A stretch of 64,000 nt of DNA, from NCBI GenBank assembly GCA_017301995.1, contig JAFLEH010000007.1, forward strand, positions 21,919 through 85,918, written 5' to 3'. The notes beneath the pieces were generated by a model. The model searched no databases and was not told the DNA's origin. It saw only the letters and a program-made list of their open reading frames with translations. Position numbers and translations under genes: made by a program. Numbering within the stretch: the stretch's first letter is position 1; the number at the start of each line of letters is the position of its first letter. This document shows positions 53,755 to 61,254 of this stretch, one piece after another. Source of the stretch: Verrucomicrobiota bacterium (GTDB taxonomy: Bacteria; Verrucomicrobiota; Verrucomicrobiia; Verrucomicrobiales; Akkermansiaceae).

Positions 53755-55209
53755 ATGCCCTATCTCGTCACCATCGGCCTTGAAGTCCACTGCCAGGTCA
53801 AGACCCGCACCAAGATGTTCTGCGCCTGCGAAACCTCGTTCGGCGATCCGCCCAACACCCACACCTGTCCGGTGTGCCTCGGCCTTCCCGGCGCGCTGCC
53901 GGTGCTCAACCGCCACGCGATCGAGAAAACCCTCCTTGCCGGACTCATGCTGCGCTGCTCCTCGCCGCCGGTGTCGAAGTGGGACCGGAAGAACTATTTC
54001 TATCCGGACATGCCGAAGAACTATCAGACCACCCAGTTCGATCTCCCGCTGTGCATCGGCGGCGGCGTGCCTCTTTACGACCATTGCTACCCCACCGACC
54101 ACCGCAAGCGGATCGCCCGGCCCAACCACACGATCCGGCTCAACCGGATCCACCTCGAGGAAGACGTCGCCAAATCCACCCACCTCGGCACCACCTCGCT
54201 GATCGATTTCAACCGCGCCGGCACGCCGCTGATGGAAATCGTTTCCGAACCCGACCTCGAAAGCGCCGAGGAGGCGTTCGCCTATCTCCGCTCGCTCCAG
54301 ATGATCCTCCAACAGGGTGATGTCTCCGACGCGGATATGGAAAAGGGCCAACTCCGCTGTGATGTGAACATCTCGCTGCGCAAGCGCCCGGAAGATCCGT
54401 TAGGCGCCAAGATCGAACTCAAGAACCTCAATTCGATCTCCGCCATCCGCCGCGCCATCCACTTCGAAATCCAGCGCCAGGCCGACGAACTCGACCGCGG
54501 CATTCCCCAGATCCAATCCACCCGCCGCTGGGACGACGACCGCGGCGAAACCCAGCTCATGCGCACCAAGGAGGACGCCCACGACTACCGCTATTTCCCC
54601 TGTCCCGACCTGCTTCCTATCGAAACCGCGCCGCTGTTGGAGAAAGTCCGCCCGCTGGTCCCGGAACTGCCGCACGAAATGGCCGCGCGCTTCGAAACCG
54701 GGTTCGGCGTCACCGCCTACGACGCCTCCGTGCTTTCTTCCGACCGCCATTTGGCCGCGTATTTCGAGGCCACTCTCGGCACCGGCCTGCCGGGCAAGAA
54801 GGTGGCGAATTTCATCATCAACAACCTGATGGGGAAACTCAACGAGGAAAGCGTTGGCATCGATGCCTGCCCGGTCCCGCCGGACAAACTGCGCGCGCTG
54901 CTGCTGCTCGTTGAGGATGGCACACTGGCCTCCAACCAGGCCAACGAGGTGTTCGGCACGCTCTATCAGGAACCGTCCCGCGAGCCCGCGGAAATCGCCG
55001 GATCACTCGGTTTCAAGAAAGCCGAATCCGGCGAACTCGACTCCCTGATCGACGAAGTGATCGCCGCCAACCCGGAGGAAGTCGCTCTCGTGAAAGCCGG
55101 TAACGAAAAGCTCCTCAATTTCCTAACCGGCAAGGTGATGAAGGCCGCCACCGCCAAACCCAACCCGAAACAGGTCACGGATCTGCTCAGGGCCCGCCTG
55201 ATCGGATAG
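53755..55209 (+). CDS. gatB: Asp-tRNA(Asn)/Glu-tRNA(Gln) amidotransferase subunit B
   Basis: The 484-residue subunit phosphorylates and amidates misacylated tRNA in the GatCAB complex. Landmarks are GLEVHCQVKTRTKMFCAC, with Cys23 and Cys25, then CPVCLGLPGALP with Cys38 and Cys41 forming the zinc site; KNYFYPDMPKNYQTTQFDLP; DFNRAGTPLMEIVSEPD; MEKGQLRCDVNISLR; and the tRNA-binding tail (KVMKAATAKPNPKQVTDLLRARL). Organisms with GatCAB usually lack a GlnRS and/or AsnRS. gatA and gatC are not in the window. Confidence 0.97.
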   Translation: MPYLVTIGLEVHCQVKTRTKMFCACETSFGDPPNTHTCPVCLGLPGALPVLNRHAIEKTLLAGLMLRCSSPPVSKWDRKNYFYPDMPKNYQTTQFDLPLCIGGGVPLYDHCYPTDHRKRIARPNHTIRLNRIHLEEDVAKSTHLGTTSLIDFNRAGTPLMEIVSEPDLESAEEAFAYLRSLQMILQQGDVSDADMEKGQLRCDVNISLRKRPEDPLGAKIELKNLNSISAIRRAIHFEIQRQADELDRGIPQIQSTRRWDDDRGETQLMRTKEDAHDYRYFPCPDLLPIETAPLLEKVRPLVPELPHEMAARFETGFGVTAYDASVLSSDRHLAAYFEATLGTGLPGKKVANFIINNLMGKLNEESVGIDACPVPPDKLRALLLLVEDGTLASNQANEVFGTLYQEPSREPAEIAGSLGFKKAESGELDSLIDEVIAANPEEVALVKAGNEKLLNFLTGKVMKAATAKPNPKQVTDLLRARLIG

Positions 55210-55234
55210 AGATTGGCAAGCCGAACGCCCGCGG

Positions 55235-55371
55235 CAGGTCGTTCGCAACCTGTAGCGTCGGTCTGCGACCGTTGCAAACCGACCGCGAGGTCGAGAATGC
55301 CAAACGACAATGCCTGGGAAAGTGATTCTCTCAAATCAATGGCTCCGACGCTCATAGAGCGCCGCTACAAG
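55235..55371. repeat. REP-like doublet with GTAGCG hairpins
   Basis: Three small hairpins occur after gatB: CAGGT-N8-ACCTG (55235-55252), CGGTC-TGC-GACCG (55259-55271) and CGCTC-ATA-GAGCG (55349-55361). The second and third are part of longer arms (TGTAGCGTCGGTCT and, inverted, TTGTAGCGGCGCTCT) that face each other about 75 bp apart. This is the arrangement of paired repetitive extragenic palindromes. No T-tract follows. The rest of the 272-bp spacer between gatB and the exporter gene holds nothing else I can support. Confidence 0.6.
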
Positions 55372-55481
55372 CGTCCCATTCGCGGATTGCGGCTAAAACA
55401 GCGGGGTTTTCCGGGGCTTTTCCCTCGCTTTCCAAATTACTTTTTGACACAAAGTTAAAATTGTGGCAGTTTCGCGCCGCC

Positions 55482-56069
55482 ATGAATATTCCATCGCAGA
55501 TCGCCAAGTGGGCGCTGGCCGTTGTCGCCGGCGTGTCGTTCGCAGCGGGTCAGGATTCGAAAATCGCGCCCGGAAACTCGTTGAAACTGACGTTCCGCGG
55601 CTTGCCGGAAGCCGAAGCCGTCCAAGTGAACGGGAACTACAAGGTGGATGGAGCCGGAACCATCCGCCTGCCGTATGTGGGAAATCTGAACGTCGCGGGA
55701 ATGGCCGCGAATCAGGCGGCTAAGGTGGTGGAGGACGCGTACCGCCGCGCCGCGATTTACACCCGGCCGACGGTGGAAGCGGCGATCATCCAACAAGTGA
55801 TTGAAGATGGCGAGGCCGCCACGATCAGCGTGGGCGGGCAAGTGAACCGAGCCGGGAAGGTTCCCTTCAAGCCCGGCATGCGTCTGATCGAGGCACTCCA
55901 GGCGGCTGGCGACCGCACTGCCTTCGGCAGCCGCAACATCGAGCTTCTGCGCGATGGTAAATTGAGAACCCTCGATTTCCGCGAGGCCGCGACGAAAAAC
56001 TTCGAACTCAAAGCCAACGATGTGATAACCGTCAAACAGCGGGGAACGCTGGAGATCGACCACGGCTGA
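55482..56069 (+). CDS. Wza-like polysaccharide export protein
   Basis: The 195-residue protein has a signal peptide (MNIPSQIAKWALAVVAGVSFAAG) and a Poly_export domain (IAPGNSLKLTFRGLPEAEAV, YKVDGAGTIRLPYVGNLNVAGM). A SLBB-type domain follows (ATISVGGQVNRAGKVPFKPGMRLIEALQAAGD, NDVITVKQR). Such proteins form or line the outer-membrane exit for exopolysaccharide. There is no visible lipobox and no C-terminal amphipathic helix like that of Wza, so it is a short family member. A TTGACA hexamer lies at 55444-55449, but no matching -10 box was found. No Wzc or Wzx/Wzy partner is adjacent. Confidence 0.85.
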   Translation: MNIPSQIAKWALAVVAGVSFAAGQDSKIAPGNSLKLTFRGLPEAEAVQVNGNYKVDGAGTIRLPYVGNLNVAGMAANQAAKVVEDAYRRAAIYTRPTVEAAIIQQVIEDGEAATISVGGQVNRAGKVPFKPGMRLIEALQAAGDRTAFGSRNIELLRDGKLRTLDFREAATKNFELKANDVITVKQRGTLEIDHG

Positions 56070-56131
56070 GTGGGTTCGTCATCCCGGTGGACTCCGTCGG
56101 TCGTGTCCCGAATTTTCGCATCCGCCAACCG

Positions 56132-57592
56132 TTAGAACGCGGTGCGGAAGGCGATGGTGTAGGTGAGCGCGTCGAGTCCGCCGGCCGGCGTTTCGAGATC
56201 TTCGTAAAGGATGCCGCCCATGATCTTGGCGTTGTCGCCGCAGAGATAGTAGTTGAGGCCCAGATAGCAGGCGTTGTAGCGGTCGCCGCGTCCGCCGTTG
56301 ACATTGACCAGCGGGTCATTGTGCTCGCTGCGGATGTAGCGGCTCTCCAACCGCAAGCCCTCGGATTCATCCGATCCGGCATACTCGTATCGGAACACCA
56401 GTTGCAGGCGGTCCTCCATCAGCCAATACCACGGCATCACAGTCACTCCATAGAAATCGCCCTGCCGGTTGACCCGGTTCTTCGGCTTGTCCGTGGGATC
56501 GCCAAAGCCGTTGTCACCATAAATCAGCGAAGTCTGGATGCCCCAGCGCTTCTTGTCATACGTCGAACCCAAGGCGATTGCAGAGCGATAGCCCAGAGCG
56601 TCGTCCGAACCGCTGCGGTGGGTGGTGGCGTAGTCGAGCGTCAGGCTGAAATCCTTGTCAGGCTGCCAGGTCAGGCTGGCAAAATAGGTTTCTCCATCAT
56701 TCCATCCGCCGATGAAATCCGAATCGTCCTCGCCGCTGAAAACACCTAACAATCCGCTCCAGTCGCCCTTCGCGGCCTCCAGCATGAACCCGGTGGGTCG
56801 GCTTTCGTCACCGCCGAGTTTGTTGGAAAGCAGCGAGCGCTCGATCGTGTAGATGCTCTTCGACGACTGCCGCTGTTCTTCGGTGATCGGCATTTTCATT
56901 TTGCCCCAGACGAGTTTCAGATCGTCCAGCGGAGCGCCGAAGGCCTTGGCGATGTCGAATTCGAAGGTCGCGGTGTCGAAATCGTCATAGCCCCAGTCGA
57001 GTTCGTCGCCGGGCGGCGAATCGTAGCGGCTGTCGTTCACCAGATTCACGTCCATCTCCATGGTGAAATAGCGCAGGAACTTCGTCCGCGTTTCGATCCG
57101 GAACCTGCGATACTCGTCGTAGGTATCATGGTAGTCGCGGCCGTTCACGTCGGAACCGTCCTGATAGGAAACCTGGTATTGGAAGCGTCCGCCGATACGG
57201 AACGCTTGCAGCCACGGGTTGTCCTTGTTCTCGTAGAGCGTGCCGGGATCGTTTGACAGCCATTCGCACCAGTTTCCGTTGGATGGTTTCTCCTCAGGGG
57301 CATCCTTCGCCGGCAATCCGCCCTTGGCATCCTCGGGCGCGGACTTCGCCTTGTGCTCCTTTTCCTTGTCGGAGTCCTTCTTGCCGTCCTTGTCCTTGTC
57401 CTTCTTCTTTTTGTCTTTCTTCTTCTTGTCCTTTTTCTTTCCGCCGTCGTCGGGTTTGGCGGCATCCACCGGTTTGGTCTCGGAGGGGGGGGCGGCCTCG
57501 GGAGCTGCGGCGGATTCCTCGGCCGACACCGGGGTGGCAAGCGCAAAGGCGGACAAGACGGCCAGCAGGCCGTGGCGGGACACGGGTTTCAT
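56132..57592 (-). CDS. Outer-membrane porin, OprO/OprP phosphate-porin type
   Basis: A 486-residue protein with a signal peptide (MKPVSRHGLLAVLSAFALATPVSA). A Lys/Asp-rich low-complexity linker spans about residues 48-85 (KKKDKKKKDKDKDGKKDSDK), then a beta-barrel follows. Barrel features are IGGRFQYQVSY, FRIETRTKFLRYFTMEMDVNLV, DLKLVWGKMKMPITEEQRQSS and a terminal Phe (ALTYTIAFRTAF) expected for BAM recognition. GKMKxPxxxE is typical of OprP-like porins. It lies 19 bp downstream of the DUF4956 gene in a VTC-DUF4956-porin operon, fitting phosphate uptake for polyphosphate synthesis, though specificity is inferred. Confidence 0.8.
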   Translation of the reverse strand: MKPVSRHGLLAVLSAFALATPVSAEESAAAPEAAPPSETKPVDAAKPDDGGKKKDKKKKDKKKKDKDKDGKKDSDKEKEHKAKSAPEDAKGGLPAKDAPEEKPSNGNWCEWLSNDPGTLYENKDNPWLQAFRIGGRFQYQVSYQDGSDVNGRDYHDTYDEYRRFRIETRTKFLRYFTMEMDVNLVNDSRYDSPPGDELDWGYDDFDTATFEFDIAKAFGAPLDDLKLVWGKMKMPITEEQRQSSKSIYTIERSLLSNKLGGDESRPTGFMLEAAKGDWSGLLGVFSGEDDSDFIGGWNDGETYFASLTWQPDKDFSLTLDYATTHRSGSDDALGYRSAIALGSTYDKKRWGIQTSLIYGDNGFGDPTDKPKNRVNRQGDFYGVTVMPWYWLMEDRLQLVFRYEYAGSDESEGLRLESRYIRSEHNDPLVNVNGGRGDRYNACYLGLNYYLCGDNAKIMGGILYEDLETPAGGLDALTYTIAFRTAF

Positions 57593-57611
57593 GGTTGGTA
57601 TGGGGTGAAAG

Positions 57612-58415
57612 TCAGACCTCGGCGTCGCGGTCCACCGGAGTGAGCACCACCCGGTTGTTGCCGCAGGCGAGATGGAGAGCCTCGATGAAATCGGGAACGG
57701 AAGCCCCGAACTTGAGGACCAGCCCGTAGCGCAATTCGGTCATCATGCCAGCCTGGGCCGACGAAATCCGGATCAGATGGACGCGGTCCACGAATTTCTC
57801 AAACACCGGGGTCAGCAGCTTTTCAAAGTCCATCTCGCTGGTCATCCGGAGGTTGAGCAGATGCGAGGCGCGGCGCGGCGCAAACGCGTTGATCTTCGTC
57901 AGCACGATGATCGCCGCGCACACGATGACCGCGATGAGCAGCGCGGATCCCCACAGGCGGGCGCCGACCACCATGCCGATCGCCATGGCGAGGAACACGA
58001 ACGCGAGGTCGCGGGATTGGCCGAGATTGCGGCGGAAACGGATCACCGAGAACGCGGCGAACATCCCGAACGCGATGTAGCCGTTACCGCTGACCACCAT
58101 GATGAGAATGGTGGTGACCACCCCGATCATGATCAGGGTTTGGACGTAGTCCTGCGAATAGCGGGTGCCGCGGTAAGTTTTCCGATAGACCTGGGCGATC
58201 CCGAGATTCAGGGCAAGGCTGTAGAACATCGCGAATATCACCTCGAGCGGACCGGCGGGATTGTTCTGGAATTTCTCCATTTTGCCGGATGGAAACGCCC
58301 AGTTCATGATGTCGAAGTCCTTGGCCGTCTGTTGGGCCTGCTGGACGGTTTGGCCGGCGGCTTCAACCGCTTGGGCGAGTGGGATCGAGACGAGGTGGTG
58401 GATGAGGTCGCTCAT
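57612..58415 (-). CDS. DUF4956 membrane protein
   Basis: A 267-residue membrane protein of the DUF4956 family, with about five helices between residues 58 and 175. Signatures are YRKTYRGTRYSQDYVQTLIMIGVVTTILIMVVSGN, FGMFAAFSVIRFRRNLGQSRDLAFVFLAMAIGMVVGA, then a soluble C-terminal domain (HLLNLRMTSEMDFEKLLTPVF, ELRYGLVLKFGASVPDFIEALH) of ferredoxin-like appearance. DUF4956 genes are repeatedly found next to VTC-domain polyphosphate polymerase genes. Here the start overlaps the VTC stop (ATGA). It may form the membrane partner of the polymerase. Confidence 0.88.
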   Translation of the reverse strand: MSDLIHHLVSIPLAQAVEAAGQTVQQAQQTAKDFDIMNWAFPSGKMEKFQNNPAGPLEVIFAMFYSLALNLGIAQVYRKTYRGTRYSQDYVQTLIMIGVVTTILIMVVSGNGYIAFGMFAAFSVIRFRRNLGQSRDLAFVFLAMAIGMVVGARLWGSALLIAVIVCAAIIVLTKINAFAPRRASHLLNLRMTSEMDFEKLLTPVFEKFVDRVHLIRISSAQAGMMTELRYGLVLKFGASVPDFIEALHLACGNNRVVLTPVDRDAEV

Positions 58416-59239
58416 AGTGCTTGGGTCTTGGTTGGGGCGGGGCGTTTGCCTTGGGTAATATGATGATCGGGGTTGGGATGTTTTCCGTGAAGAATCTGGT
58501 GGCCGCGACCGGATGTGTCATGGTGTTTCTTGAACTCGTAGTGCTCAAGCGCCGCGGAGTACTTGCTGAATCCGCGCGGAACCAGGCCGAATCTGCCGAT
58601 GATGGCTCTGAACCACGACGGTACCGCTCCAATGGTCTTGACCTCCATGATCGCCGCGCCGGGTTCCAGCAGCGGAAGCTCGAAATCCGGATCGTCGGGA
58701 ACCAGCGGCACCTTGCGGAACCGGCAGCTCAAGCCGGTGTCGAAAGTGATCCGGATCATCCCCTCGGGGCCACTGTCATAGGCGTAGCGCAAGTAGCGGA
58801 TCTGAACCACCGGCTCGGCGCCGGCCTCGTCCACCAGATCGTGGATTTCGGATAGAACGCGCTCCTCGCCCTTTTTCATCACCTTGTTGGGCGTCGTGCC
58901 GCACGAAAACTCGTTGAGCTTTTCCATGTTGGTGGTGAAGCGCCTTTTCACGGTGGTACCGTCCAACTTGTGCTTCACCTCGATGAACGCGCTCGGCGGA
59001 ATGCTCCCGTCCGAACGACCATAGACTCTCCCGCGGACCCGCCGGCGGTTTGGAACGCCGAAAACCTTCTGCCAATAGGAATTCCGCTCGGGAGTGTCAA
59101 AATACTCGGAAATCACCGGGTAGCCGTCGATCGCGCCCCGATCGGGAACCAAATGCTCGCCCACCGCCGCACGCACCTGATCCAGAAGCCCGGGCTTCAG
59201 CACGAACTTGAACTCACGACGGTTTTGGTCGGCATTCAT
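58412..59239 (-). CDS. VTC-domain protein, candidate polyphosphate polymerase
   Basis: A 275-residue protein with the beta-tunnel VTC fold. REFKFVLKPG (residues about 7-16) opens the tunnel, YPVISEYFDTPERNSYWQK follows, then RGRVYG and IEVKHKLDGTTVKRR with basic residues facing the tunnel. VRITFDTGLSCRFR and the C-terminal Glu/Lys in AAIMEVKT and FSKYSAALE complete the metal and phosphate sites. In yeast Vtc4 this domain makes polyphosphate from ATP. In bacteria the same family often sits beside DUF4956 and CotH; here CotH is missing and a porin follows. The start at 59237-59239 gives MNADQNRREFKF. Confidence 0.85.
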   Translation of the reverse strand: MNADQNRREFKFVLKPGLLDQVRAAVGEHLVPDRGAIDGYPVISEYFDTPERNSYWQKVFGVPNRRRVRGRVYGRSDGSIPPSAFIEVKHKLDGTTVKRRFTTNMEKLNEFSCGTTPNKVMKKGEERVLSEIHDLVDEAGAEPVVQIRYLRYAYDSGPEGMIRITFDTGLSCRFRKVPLVPDDPDFELPLLEPGAAIMEVKTIGAVPSWFRAIIGRFGLVPRGFSKYSAALEHYEFKKHHDTSGRGHQILHGKHPNPDHHITQGKRPAPTKTQAL

Positions 59240-59417
59240 TGATGGTTTGGATTTATCGCGGCGCGGAGGTTTTGAGGCATGCGCCCCATTGTCAACCAAA
59301 TTCAGGCGTCGATACTGTAACATTTACCCGATCCTTACAGTATTCCCGCCGAAATGATCCTCTCCTTGACACGCAAGCCACTCTGGTGCTAGCTAACGCC
59401 AACACATTGACATTACC

Positions 59418-60359
59418 ATGAAAAGCAAAGCCACACTCGCAGCCGGAATCACGCTCTTGCTGGCGGGAATCATCGCCGCCTATCTAACAACACGCGATCC
59501 GAAAGCCGGATCCGGCCAGTCGTCCACGCCCGCGCCGACAAGCGGAGCCGATGCCCAAAAACCGGGCTCAGGCGAGGATGCCAAGCCCGCCCAGGGCTCC
59601 GCCTCGCGCACCCGCAACCGGGACGAGATGAAACACAAGGATCTCGTCGAGAAATACGGCGAGTCCCGCACCAAACTGGCCGCCGCGGTTTCCGGCAACG
59701 TCGTCGCGGTGTTGGAGGATGTCATCGACATCGGCGAAAAGGCCCTAACCGGCCCGCAGAACGGTCCGTTCGGCAGCCGCAACGGGCTGCGGATGGCGCT
59801 CGGAGGCGTGGGCAACCAACTCAACCTCACGGAAGAACAACAGGCGAAGGCCACCGCAGCCTATCAGGCGTTCCAACGCCGCGAACTCGACAAATCGAAA
59901 GCCGCGATCGGCAAGCTCAAGCAGGACCCGTCGTCGCTGATGCGGCTGATGCTCGCCAGCGACGCGTCTTCCAAAGGCGACATCACCGATGAGGAATACC
60001 AACAGCTCCAAACCGACAGCGCCAAGGACCTCACCGGCATCGTCAACCCGCTCGAGGAAAAGAATTTCCGCGGCGGCAAACCGCTGCGCGATGAGGCGTT
60101 CGTCAGCGAGCTGAAAGCGACGCTCGATCCCACCCAGGCTCAAACCCTCGACGCGGAACTCGCGAAACAGGCGGCGGAACCCGCTCCGAATCCCAACGAG
60201 GGCAACATTTCAACCATCCCGAAAATGGGCCTCGAAAAGCTCGACCAAACGATTACCTCGGTGCGCAAGATGACCGTGGGTTTCAAGAGTCTGATAGAAG
60301 GCATGGGCGGTCTCCAGGACCTCCGCCCTCCCGCCGAACCGGACAAGGGCGGCGAGTGA
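59418..60359 (+). CDS. Hypothetical membrane-anchored periplasmic protein
   Basis: A 313-residue protein of no recognised family. One N-terminal hydrophobic helix (LAAGITLLLAGIIAAYLTT) serves as an anchor or signal, followed by a Ser/Pro/Gly/Ala-rich spacer (residues about 30-62) and a mostly helical body (LNLTEEQQAKATAAYQAFQRRELDKSKAAIG, ISxxEYQQLQ-like stretches). A Pro/Glu tail ends it. A TTGACA hexamer lies at 59366-59371 upstream, without a convincing -10 box. It is divergent from the VTC operon and followed by a repeat-bearing spacer before GT2. Confidence 0.65.
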   Translation: MKSKATLAAGITLLLAGIIAAYLTTRDPKAGSGQSSTPAPTSGADAQKPGSGEDAKPAQGSASRTRNRDEMKHKDLVEKYGESRTKLAAAVSGNVVAVLEDVIDIGEKALTGPQNGPFGSRNGLRMALGGVGNQLNLTEEQQAKATAAYQAFQRRELDKSKAAIGKLKQDPSSLMRLMLASDASSKGDITDEEYQQLQTDSAKDLTGIVNPLEEKNFRGGKPLRDEAFVSELKATLDPTQAQTLDAELAKQAAEPAPNPNEGNISTIPKMGLEKLDQTITSVRKMTVGFKSLIEGMGGLQDLRPPAEPDKGGE

Positions 60360-60478
60360 GGCGTCCCCGGGCATCGTCTGAACCCCAATTTCACGGCTGG
60401 TGTAGCCCACTGGGCAGATTGCCGATTATCCGGAAACTCCTTTGATTGACGATTTTTGATCTGACGGAACGGGCCTGC

Positions 60479-60494
60479 TGTAAGGCGGCCTACA
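60479..60494. repeat. Short palindrome TGTAAGGC-GGCCTACA at the GT2 stop
   Basis: An imperfect palindrome overlaps the stop codon of the GT2 gene. A related GGCGCCTACATT word occurs at 63694-63705 after apbE. The 60360-60489 spacer also holds an AT-rich phased stretch (TTTGATTGACGATTTTTGAT, 60441-60460). Both look like remnants of dispersed repeats. Confidence 0.4.
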
Positions 60495-61254
60495 TTTGGT
60501 GTCCCCTGGAATCCAGCCACCGCGAACGGATCCGCCTCAGGGCTCCGATCATCCTCAGGCCGTCGCGGACGGGTTTGACCTTTCCGCCGTCCTGGGCGGT
60601 CCAGTTCACCGGGACTTCCTGCCAGTCGAAACCGTTCCGCCGCAGGGCTAACAAAAGTTCGGAGTCGAAGGCCCAGCCTTCCTCGCGCAGCAGCGGCGCG
60701 ACTTTCCGATAGGCGTCGCCCGCGAGCACCTTGGCCCCGCATTGGAGGTCGGCACTGCGGAGTCCCAGAACCATCCGGGCCACCAACAGGTAGGCATGAT
60801 GCAGAAGCTCCCGCCGGAACCCGGACTCGACCTTGGTGGTGGCCGTGTTGACCCGCACCGCGAAGGTGCTGCGGCCGTCGGTGACCGCCCGCTCTATCAG
60901 ATTCAACATTTCCGGGGCGGAAACGCTGCCGTCGGCATCGGCGAAGGCCAGCCACGCGGCATTCGGAGAGAGGTCCCACGCTTCCCTAACCACCGCGCCT
61001 TTTCCCCGATGCCGCTCCGCCGAATGCAGCGTGACGTGCGGATAGATCGCCGCGAGTTCCCCGCACAGGGATTCTAACCGGCGACACTCTTCGGCGCCGG
61101 AACCGTCGTCGGCAATGACCAGGCGCGCCGGCATTCTGCGGGCGGCCAGTTCGCGAGCGAGTTTCGGCCCAAACACGGCCAGCCGCGCCGAGTCTTTCCA
61201 CACGGGAACGACCAGCGCGATCTCACCGTCGGAGGATGTGCGTTCGCATGTCAA
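60490..61254 (-). CDS. GT2 glycosyltransferase, polyprenyl-phosphate sugar type
   Basis: A 254-residue GT-A enzyme with the family blocks LVVPVWKDS at the N terminus, LVIADDGSGAEECRRL (nucleotide binding), RGKGAVVREAW, WLAFADADGS (the DxD metal site) and LQCGAKVLAGDAYR. GSxxxCGAK-type blocks and the lack of C-terminal membrane helices fit a soluble DPM1-like transferase that would charge polyprenyl phosphate. The start appears to be TTG at 61254, because no ATG or GTG gives a better N terminus. It overlaps the start of the divergent Agl23-like gene. Confidence 0.82.
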   Translation of the reverse strand: MTCERTSSDGEIALVVPVWKDSARLAVFGPKLARELAARRMPARLVIADDGSGAEECRRLESLCGELAAIYPHVTLHSAERHRGKGAVVREAWDLSPNAAWLAFADADGSVSAPEMLNLIERAVTDGRSTFAVRVNTATTKVESGFRRELLHHAYLLVARMVLGLRSADLQCGAKVLAGDAYRKVAPLLREEGWAFDSELLLALRRNGFDWQEVPVNWTAQDGGKVKPVRDGLRMIGALRRIRSRWLDSRGHQM

